This document shows, piece after piece, positions 55,146-64,000 of a stretch of 64,000 nt of DNA. Position 1 is the stretch's first letter. Each line of letters begins with the position of its first letter. Made by a program: the position numbers and the translations under genes. A model generated the notes under the pieces. It did not search any database and was not told where the DNA came from. It saw only the letters and a program-made list of their open reading frames with translations. The stretch is from Dasypus novemcinctus (taxonomy: Eukaryota > Chordata > Mammalia > Cingulata > Dasypodidae), in assembly GCF_030445035.2 (NCBI RefSeq), contig NC_080699.1:372001-436000 (forward strand), written 5' to 3'.

Positions 55146-57999
55146 GGAGAAAAGCCAGAGAACCTGGGATGATGTGGGAGGAAAGTGCCTGGAGTCCGAG
55201 CAGCCCCCAGCCCTCATGCTGGCTCAAGATGGGTGCAAACCCCAAGGCGCGGGTGAGGACATGGCGGCCGCAGAGGGACGCAGGGAGCCACAGCCTTAGC
55301 CGAAAAAGGGCACCTGCATCGCGCCACACTTGGAAGCCACGTTTGCAGCCCGATGTTTTCAATTACAAGCATTTTATTAAGTTCCCTGCTTTCCTGACAC
55401 TGATATTTTCAAAGATTCCCAGTAAAAGGGTCTTGTGCCCCGACACTTAAACCGCGGGGAGTGCCACTGCATGAGGACTGCAGGTCAGAGTCTCCGAGAA
55501 GGACGCTGCTCTCAGGCACAGAGAAGGTCTCAAGAAAAAAGACGGAGACACGACCTATTGGGCATCTCATTTTCCAACCTCTCTATCAAAAAACAAACCA
55601 AAACATCATTCGCCAACCTGCTCCCTGGTTAAAAGCTGAGCCATTTTTAAAAATCACATTTCATTAAACAATACCACAGGGCAATACAGCACGAGGCTCT
55701 GCCCACCTGATTAGCAGAATCACCTGTAACTATTTCAAGAAGGGAGGAAAGAACGCCCTCAGACACAGCTAGGTCAAGCTGATCATGGAGAGAGTAGCAC
55801 TGATGGAAGCACCTAAATGTCCTGTGTTAAATAAGACCGAGCAGAAGTGAAAACGGCGAGCCTGGCTATGGAGTGCCAGGAGAGCCGCCTGGCCAGGGGC
55901 CCTCCACGGAAGGCCAAGAACCTGCCTCCCGAAGGGGACACGGGCCGGCAGTGGAGGGACCAGAGCAGCTGCCCAGGAACCGAGAGGCCCCAGGAAGGGC
56001 CCTCCATTTAGGGGCACTGCACCAGCACCCGCTCCTCTGAGCCCCCACCCCCCACAACTCCCGGCTTGGAGGGGGCGAAGTCTGGTGTGTCTGTAAACGC
56101 CTCTGTAAAAGGGAAGGAACTGCTGTCGATTACTGTGGTTAGGAAGGGCTGAGATGCGCTTTCCAAGAGAATCGAGAGAACTGGTAAAACCCATACGGAA
56201 CTTCTGAGGGTTATTTAGAAGAGAGGGTGCAGGAAACAGTCTCCAGAGCGGAGGCCTGCTGGCTTGGAGCAAGGAGGCGGCCACAGAGCAGCTGTCCCTG
56301 AACCGTAGCAGTGCAGATGGGGAGGGGTCTGCCACCGGCACGAGCCACAGGGGCCTCTCCTGCCCGTCCCTCCCCTTCCTCTTCTCAGCATCCCGCTCAA
56401 GGGCTGCATCACAGGCCAAACCGCCTGGAAAATGACGAACCAGATGCTTACACACAAAAGTGTTGCTCTCAGCTTCCTTCCAACAAAAGCCAAAAGCAAA
56501 GGACATAAGAGACGCTCACAGATGAGAATCTGTTTGAAGGAGGGCAAGCCGCAGGCGCCCACCTTCTAGCGGGGCAGATGGAGGTACGGCCGCCCAGTGG
56601 GCACCAACTGCTGGGCACGACCTAGTCTGCCCCAGAGGTTCACGGGAGAAACGCAAGCGGGTGCCTGATAAAGCGAGGGGCGCCGTGACAGGCCAGCCAC
56701 AGCATAGGGAGTGGGGTGGACAGGCGCCCCCATGGGGCTCCACAGAGGCGCCCATGGCGAGCAGCACCCGGACAAAGGTGTGAGGGGGACAGGCGGGAGG
56801 GAGCGCCTCCGTGCGTGCTGGCGCGTGTGCGGCACCGCGGGCTTCAGGGGCAAAACGCTCGTCCATGTGCGTTTCCTCAGCAACTGCTCCTGCAGTGGTT
56901 TAAGCAACCTGGACTTCCAGGCCAGGTGGCTTGAGTTACTTCTGCTTAGAAAGGAGAGGCGGAGGGGCAGTGGGTGCCGGGCCCACCCACCAGCGCCCTT
57001 TCGGGGACCCCCACCCCGCACCACGCGCTGCTGGGGGTGGGCACCGTCAGCCAGCCCGCCTCCCTCCCTCATCTGAGAACACAGACGTGCAATTCAGGCA
57101 GCAGCGGGCAGGTCAAGACTGACGTCAGCAGGACCCCGCGGCCACAGCTGGGCCAGTGCGGCCTCCCCGCTCTGGGTCCCTGCATGCCAGACTCGGACGG
57201 CAAGCGCTCTGCCAGCCAAAGAGAAGGGCAGGGCAGGGCAGGGCTGGGGCTACAGAAAGAAACGGAAGCGGAAGGTGGACAAGTGAGGTTCTGAAATAAC
57301 ACCTAGGGAGAAACAGAAGATGACGAGAGTGACCCGGCTCCGAATCACTGTCCCAACTGCTGAGTGGAGACGGGCCTCAGCCAGTGATTCACAGCACCAG
57401 GCAGATCCTGGAGAAGAGGGCTCCAAATACACACACTATGCCTACAAAGCAAAATAAATAAGAATCTCACTGAAAGTGCTAGGATGGGAGTGCGAAGTTT
57501 CCACAGCAAGCAGGAACCACGGGTACTGGGCAAAGCCTCGCGTTTCCACAAAAGCAGCAGCGCAGGGGTCTTGTATGTTCTACTTCAGAGGACGTGAACA
57601 TTCTTCCTGAGTGTCAACGCCTTATGCCCAACCTCCATCCCTTGCCGTAATTCTCCACTGGTTCTCAGGAGTAAGCCTTGGCTCGGGCTTCAAGAGCCAC
57701 AGCTGTGTCCGACCACTGCTCACGACTGGTCAGCAGCCCCTTCAGGTCACTGCTGGCCAGCATGCGGCAGGCGCTGCGCGACCCCTCCCTCAGGGGCGAC
57801 ATCCATCCAACCCCCAAAGCGGCCGGGGATTCCTAAAAAGGCAGTACCTGTTTTCCTTGTTTTTCCTCCTCTTGACACTTTCCTTTCCCCATGTGGGAGC
57901 AAAACTGGTTTGGAAAAGTCACAGAGTAACAGCTCCAGCCCCAAGAGAACCCAGCTGCTCCAGAGGAGCGGGAGAACTAGGTTTCCAGAGTTGTCAGCA
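55146..57999. other. SMCO4: SMCO4 intron, GC-rich, no gene recognised
   Basis: Single-copy-looking DNA with GC-rich stretches at 55850-56050 and 56500-57250. Long overlapping frames (for example 55769-56506 -, 56566-57072 -) have no recognisable domain, splice context or shared conservation evidence. The stretch gagaagggcagggcagggcagggctggggc near 57225 is a small tandem repeat. Confidence 0.4.
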
Positions 58000-58611
58000 C
58001 CACGGAAGCTTGGTTAACAAAAAACTGTGAAACACAAAGAAACAGGAAAGTATAGCCCATCCACAGGTAAAAAAAGATTTTCCAGAAACCATCCCCAAGG
58101 AAGCTCATACACTTGAAATATTAGCCAAAGACTAATTTAAATTTAAAACCTTAAAAATCAACAGTCAAGTATGTTCAATGAGCTGAAGGAATCCATATAA
58201 AAAAACTGAAGGAAATTAGGAAAATGCTATCCGAACAAAACACAGAGACAGAAATTATAAGAAGGAACAAAAATTTTGGAGCAGCAAAGTACATTAATTA
58301 AAATGAAAAACCATGAGGTGGATTCAACAGATTTGAACAAGCCAAAAAAAAAAGGTTCAAGGAACTTGAAGACAAGACGATGGAAATTACACAGAGGAGA
58401 AGAAAAACAGTAAAGAAACTGAGCAGAGCTAGAGGCCCGGCCAGCATCAAGCACCAGCACAGCATCGGAGCCCAGGAGGAGGACAAGAAATGGGCAAGAA
58501 AAGTATTTGAAGAAACACGGGCCCAAGCCTCCCCATTCTGCTGAAAGACATGGATGTACACGCAGGAGGGCCGGCGAACGCTCACAGGATGGACTCTAAA
58601 AGATCTAAACC
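58000..58611 (+). mobile_element. L1 ORF1 fragment
   Basis: tcaatgagctgaaggaatccat, gaacaaaacacagagacagaaatt, aaagacatggatgtacacgcaggag follow the ORF1 region of other mammalian L1s, in sense. Broken by stops and cut by the SINE at 58612. Confidence 0.7.
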
Positions 58612-58988
58612 AGGAAACGGACTTGACCCAGTGGTTAGGGCGTCCATCTACCACATGGGAGGTCCACAGTTCAAACCCCGGGCCTCCTTGACCCGTGTGG
58701 AGCTGGCCCATGCGCAGTGCTGATGCGCACAAGGAGTGCCCTGCCACGCAGGGGTATGCCCTGCGTAAGGGAGCCCCACGCGCAAGGAGTGCGCCCTGTA
58801 AGGAGAGCTGCCCAGCACCAAGAAAGTGCAGCCTGCCCAGGAATGGCGCCACCCACACTTCCCGTGCAGCTGACGACAGAAGCAACCAAAGAAACAAGAC
58901 GCAGCAAATAGACACAGAGAACAGACAACGGGGGGGAGGGGGGATTTTAATAAATAAATAAGTCTTTAAAAAAATAATAAAATAAAAT
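58612..58988 (+). mobile_element. DAS-type tRNA-derived SINE, sense
   Basis: Head aggaaacggacttgacccag with A box (TGACCCAGTGG, 58624-58634) and B box (AGTTCAAACCC, 58668-58678), the same body as the 26600 copy, and an A/T-rich tail (tttaataaataaataagtcttt). Target duplication taaaagatctaaacc / taaaagatctacacc at 58597-58611 and 58989-59003, one mismatch in 15. Confidence 0.95.
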
Positions 58989-59003
58989 AAAAGATCTACA
59001 CCA

Positions 59004-62000
59004 AAGACGAGGAGGTGAGGCGCTGCAGGGAGTCACTTGCCACACACGGTGTGACGGGCAGGCTCCGTGTCGCCTCAGCCAGCTCGTGGTGCCCAGCTGT
59101 TGGCCACAAGTACCGGCTGACTGTGAAACGAGGGCACTTGACGGCTTTGAGCAGTGCGTTGCCTGCACAAGCAGCTGGTCGTCTACAATCACCCAACAAA
59201 AGCAGAATATACATTCTTCACAAGTGCACGTGGAACATTTTCCAGGATAGTCCGTGTGTTAGAGGTCACAAATCTTAATGAATTTAAAAATACTGAAATC
59301 ATACATGGTATCTTCTGAGACCACAAAGTAATTTTTTAAAAAGCAACAGTATTTTTAAAGGCAGTAATAAAAAACAGAAGGAAACTGGAAAATGTACACA
59401 CTTATGGAAATTAAACAACAACCAATGGGTCAAAGAAGAAATAAGGTAAATTAGGAAAGAGCTTGGGATGAATGAAAACAGAAACACAACATACTAAAAC
59501 TTATGGAATACAGCAAAGGCAGTGATCAGAGAGAAATTTATAGTTCAAAATATCTACATTAAAAAAGAAGATCACAAATAGCCTAACTTCACACCTAAAG
59601 AAACTAGAACAAGAAGAGCAAACTAAACCCAAAGTTAGTAGAAAGAAGGAAATAGTAAAGATTAGAGCATAGATCAGTGAAACAGGTTAGAGAAAAACAA
59701 GAGAGAAAATTAACAAAACAGAAAGTTAGTTTTTTAAAAAGATCAATAAAATTGACAAACCTTTGGCCAAACTGACAAAGAAAAAGAGAGGACACAAATA
59801 ACTAAAATCAGGAATGAAAGTGTGGACATGACTACCAACCTTACAGAAATAAAAGGATTTTATAGGGTTCTCTGAACAATTATATGCCAACAAATTTTAA
59901 AAACCTAGGTGAAATGGACGAAATCCTTGAAATATACAAATTACCTAATTGGATGCAAAAAATGAATAGAAACCCTCAACAGACCTATAACAAGAGAATG
60001 GATCAGTACAACAACAACAACAACAACAACAAAAACAACAGGACCAGATGGTTTCACTGCTAAATTCTACTAAATATTTAAAGATTTAACACCAATCATT
60101 CTCAAAATCTTCCAAAATAAAAACAGAAGAGATTACTTTCCTAACTCATTCCATTAGACCAGCATTACCTTGATATCAAAGTCAGATAAAGACAGAACAA
60201 GAAAAGAAAATTACAGACCAATATCCCTTATGAATACAGACACTAAAATTCTCAACAAGATACTAGCAAACTGAATCCAGCAGTATATTAAAAGGATTAT
60301 ACACCACAACCAGAAGGGATTTATTCCAGGAATGCAAGGATGGTTCAACATAAGAAAATCAATGTAATAGAAACACATTAACAGAACAAAGGGGAAAAAA
60401 CACACACAATTATCTCAAATGACACAGAAAAGCCTTCTGACAAAATCCAACATCCTTTCATGATTAAAAAAACACTCAGAAAACAAGGAATCATAATAAA
60501 GGCCATATATGAAAAACCCACAGCAAATATTATACTCAATGGAGAAAGAATGAAAGCTTCCCCCTAAGATCAGGAACAAGACAAGGATGCCCACTGTCAC
60601 TACTGTTATTCAACATAGTACTGGAAGCTCTAGCCAGAGCAATCAGACAAGAGAAAGAAATAAAAGGCATCTGAATTGGAAAGGAATAAGTCATATTATC
60701 CCTATTTGCAGATAGCATGATTCTATATATAGAAAACCCCAAAGAACCCACACAAAAGTTACTAGAATAAGCAAAATCAACAAAGTTGCAGGATACAAAA
60801 TAAACATGCACAAGTCAGATGGATTTCTATAAACCAGTAATGAACAATTTGAAGAGGAAAACAATACCATCTAAAAGAATAAAATAACTGGGAATAAATG
60901 TAACCAAGGAAGTAAAAGACTTGTTCACTGAAAACTGTAAAACATTGCTTAAAGAAATTAAAGAAGACCTAAATTAATGGAAAGAAATCTTGTGTTCAAG
61001 GATTAGGAAACAATATTGTTAAGATGTAAACACTGCTTAAAGCAATCTACAAACTCAGTGGAATCCCTACAAACATTGCAGCAGCCTTTTTGGCAGAAAT
61101 GGAAAAGATGGACGTTAAATTCACATGGAATCTCAAGGGTCTCCAAATAGACAAAATAATTTTGAAAATGAAGAACAAAGTTGGAGGACTCACATGTTCT
61201 GATGTCAAAACTTATCACAAAGCTACAGGCATGAGGCTAGCCATATGTCAGACCAAAGGAGTAGAAATGAGAGTTCAAAGTTAATGCACACATCTGTGGC
61301 AGGCTGGTTTTCAACGTGGTGCCACATTCTTTCAAAGGGGAAAGAACGGTGTCTTCAACAAACAGTGCCGGGTCAACTGGAGATCCACATGCAAAAGCGT
61401 GAATGTGGGCCCTACCTCTCACCATTCACAAAAGTTAATTAAAAACAGATCAGCAACCTAAGAGCTAACACTATTACAACCCTTACAAGAAAACATAGGG
61501 AAATATCCCTTAGACCTTGTAGTGGGCAATGGATTTTTAGATTTTACATCAAAAGCACAAACAAAAGAAAAAATAGCTAAATGGAACTTCATCAAAATTA
61601 AAAACTTTTTGTGCAAAATATATTATTAAGAGTGAAAAGAAAACCTACCAAAAGGGAGAGAATACTTGGAAACCCTATATCTGATAAGGGTTTAATATCC
61701 AGAATATATAAAGGACTCTTACAACTCAACAACAAAAACATAACAACCCAATTTTTCAAAATGGGCCAAGGGTTGAATAGACATTTCCTTAAAGAAGATA
61801 TTAAAAGGGCCAGTGAGCCTATGACAAGATGTTCAACATCTTTAGTCATTAGGAAAAGACAAATTAAAACTGTAAGATACCATTTCACATCCACTAGGAT
61901 GCCTAGTATTTTAAATACTGAATTAAGTGTTGGCCCTGATACAGAGAAATAGGAACCCACATATACTGCTGGTGGAAATGTAAAATGGTACAGCCACTGT

Positions 62001-62775
62001 GCAAACAGTTTGTGGTACTTCAGAAGTTAAACACAGAATTACCATATGAAAAAAAAATCCCTCTACCAGGTAAAACCCGAAAGAACTGAGAGCAGGGCCT
62101 GGAAGATATCTCACACCAAGGTCCTAGGGGCATCACAACTGCACCCCAGTATCCGTCCACCCATGAATGGGTAAATAAAACGCGCTCCTGCACAGTGGAA
62201 TACTGCTCAGCCATAAAAAGGAATGAAGTCCTGACACTGCAACAGCACGGCTGAACCCTGAAGACGTCCTGCTGAGGGAAGCAAGCCAGACTCAGGACAA
62301 ACTGCATGATCTCGCTGGCTGAGATCATTAAAATAAGCAAACGCACAGTCAGACTCTAGATTATAGTTTACCAGGGGTCCAGGAATGGGTTGTTAAGGCT
62401 TAAATTGCATAGGGTTCCTATTTGAAATGACGGAAATGTTTTGGTAATAGATGGTTGTGATGGTAGCACAACATGGTTAATGTGATTACCAGCAATGAAA
62501 TATATATGTGAATGTGATTAAAGGGGTTAGATTGTATATATGGTAACAGAATAAAGGTTTTAAAAAAACATAGGACTACACTACACAGTGAACCCTAAGT
62601 TAAACCACAGACTATTGTTAATAAGTACCCTTATAAAGATGTGCTATTATCAATTGTAACACATATTTCACACCAATGTATGGTGTTAGTAAAGGGTGGT
62701 ATACGGGAACCCTATCTTTTTTGCATGACTGTTCTTTAAACCCACTTCTCTATAAAGAAAAGCCATTTTTAAAAA
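59004..62775 (+). mobile_element. Long L1 (ORF2 to 3' UTR)
   Basis: 59004-59185 is not clearly L1. From 59190 ORF2 is followed almost continuously: endonuclease (acaaaagcagaatatacattcttc), atcagagagaaatttatag, actgacaaagaaaaagagag, reverse-transcriptase motifs (ggaccagatggtttcactgc; aaggatgcccactgtcactac), and the 3' UTR ending tctctataaagaaaagcc and A-rich DNA at 62760-62775. Multiple frameshifts; no intact ORF. Confidence 0.85.
60009..60039. repeat. (CAA)n microsatellite
   Basis: About nine caa units within L1 ORF2. Confidence 0.9.
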
Positions 62776-62779
62776 AGAA

Positions 62780-63085
62780 GTGACGCGCTTGCTGGTATGT
62801 TACTCCACACCTGAACCCTGAAGACATGGTGTTGAGTGAAATAAGACACAAATGTCAAATATTGTATGAAATACTTACAATTAGCAATTACCAGTGATGG
62901 AGGTATGGAAAACGAAGAGCTACTGCTAAATGCATATAAGTTCTGGTTTGGGATGATGAAAATAGTCTGGAGATAGATAGTGGTGAAAGTTACACAGTAT
63001 TGTCAGTGTACTTAATGTCAAAGAATTGTCCACTTAAAATGGCTTAAATGACTTCTGTTATGTATATTTTACACTCTTCTTACTC
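62780..63085 (+). mobile_element. Older L1 3' end
   Basis: ttgagtgaaataagacacaaatgtc, ggagatagatagtggtgaaagttacacagtattgtcagtgtacttaatg, ttgtccacttaaaatggcttaaatg, ttatgtatattttac is the typical L1M 3' UTR order. Distinct from and adjacent to the younger L1. Confidence 0.75.
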
Positions 63086-64000
63086 AAGTTCTGACCCCAA
63101 GGCTATTCGTATAATATAGCTATGCTTATAAAATGTATTAACATTTTTCCAGCTGTGTGGACAGAACAGGATCAAAAGAGAAGAGGAAGCAGGTGTGCTT
63201 CAGTGCTGTTCTGCGTGGAGGGAAGGGAAGAGATGCTGGCTCCTCCCAGAAGGAGCCGGGTCAGAGCAGAGGGGCGTGAAACACACTTGGCAGCCTTCTT
63301 CAGTCCAAACTGGCTGTGAGTCCACCTTGCAAGGCCGGTCTCACAGCCCATTTCCTAAGCAAATTTACTCATCCTTCACTCACAAGCACCTACTACGTGC
63401 TGCGCACCGAGGAGGTTCCCTCACACTTTAGAAGGTCAGCATTTCTCACAAGCTACGCTCCTGACGATGCAGCCGGGCAGTTGTCCAACGTCTGTCCTGA
63501 CCTCCATCGCTCCTTGGTGACCCTAGAGAGGCCCGGCAGAGCTGTGGAAACGGGAGACCAAGGCCTACTGGCTGAGCGTCCACCCAGCGCTTGAGCCTCA
63601 GGGGGCTGAAGGGCTCGCCTGTATCTTGCGTAGCCATCTGAGCCACATAAACAACGTTTAACATTTTCCAAGCCTGAATTTTGCTTGCCATTGTATCCCC
63701 ATTCAAGAGGTACTCAATAGACATGTGAGGTGTAGCAGCACATGAATGAACACAGGCAATCAATTTCCTCATCTGTAAAAATGGAAAAGGCAGGCTACAT
63801 GATTAATTCCCAAGGGAAAATCTAAGGAACACTAATCTTACGAGCTGTGCCAAGAAAAGAGGGTTCCCAAGCTATCGACTTGGGAAATTCTACATTCTAT
63901 ATAGCCTACCATTCCCCTTAAAGATTGACAATGCACATGAAACAATAAAGGCTCTGGGAAATGAACCTTCAATTAAAAACCCACTGACTGCGAATCCTCA
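63086..64000. other. SMCO4: SMCO4 intron, mostly single-copy
   Basis: No coding evidence. 63690-63790 is a MIR relic: atgaatgaacacaggcaatcaatttcctcatctgtaaaaatgg. Confidence 0.45.
63690..63790 (-). repeat. MIR relic
   Basis: tcaatttcctcatctgtaaaaatgg closely follows the antisense MIR pattern tcagtttcctcatctgtaaaatgg. Confidence 0.65.

Noticed and set aside
57220..57250. gggcagggcagggcagggctgggg as regulatory quadruplex
   Set aside because: Short tandem G-rich repeat in intron with no promoter nearby; no support beyond composition.

Overview
This is nuclear DNA from a placental mammal, almost certainly a xenarthran and most likely an armadillo. Two things point there. First, it carries several tRNA-derived SINEs of the DAS type (tRNA-like head with A and B boxes, roughly 300-bp GC-rich body, A-rich tail) that I recognise as typical of armadillo genomes. 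Second, it has many related L1 copies and a family of ~0.5-kb LTRs with 5-bp target duplications. The species call is an inference from repeats. There are no operons, CRISPR arrays or prokaryotic features.

Two protein-coding genes are supported, arranged tail to tail as I recall for human 11q21. DEUP1 (CCDC67) lies on the + strand at the left edge. Its last three coding exons are visible (111-307, 5212-5314, 11452-11628); the phases join and the last exon encodes the C-terminal box shared with CEP63. SMCO4 (C11orf75) is read on the - strand, with its whole 58-residue CDS in one exon (41872-42048). The upstream SMCO4 intron and 5' UTR exon(s) should fill the rest of the window and continue beyond it. 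DEUP1 acts in deuterosome-mediated centriole amplification in multiciliated cells; SMCO4 is a small single-pass membrane protein of unknown function. Nothing suggests that they work together.

Between and inside the genes nearly everything is interspersed repeat. 1-11.6 kb: DEUP1 introns with MIR relics, an old antisense L1, a 2.5-kb GC/CpG-rich block and a DAS-SINE. 13.1-28.1 kb: nested L1s, one with an L1 5'-UTR-like segment carrying a 51-bp minisatellite of about 19 units, plus a solo LTR, a second LTR-like element and SINEs. 28-41 kb: mixed unique DNA, antisense L1 fragments, two more solo LTRs and a processed TMPO (LAP2) pseudogene. 41.6-45.9 kb: the GC-rich SMCO4 terminal exon and adjoining intron, ending in a 58-bp minisatellite. 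45.95-55.1 kb: an L1 split by a complete but decayed ERV-L provirus in antisense (both LTRs, tRNA-Leu primer site, gag, pol, dUTPase, no env). 55.1-58 kb: GC-rich intron. 58-63.1 kb: another long L1 with a DAS-SINE, then an older L1 tail. 63.1-64 kb: intron with a MIR.

The most unusual signals are the homogeneous 51-bp array in the L1 5' region, two neighbouring L1s with similar internal deletions (resembling integrated spliced L1 transcripts), and the rearranged TMPO retrocopy. Repeat boundaries without target duplications are approximate.
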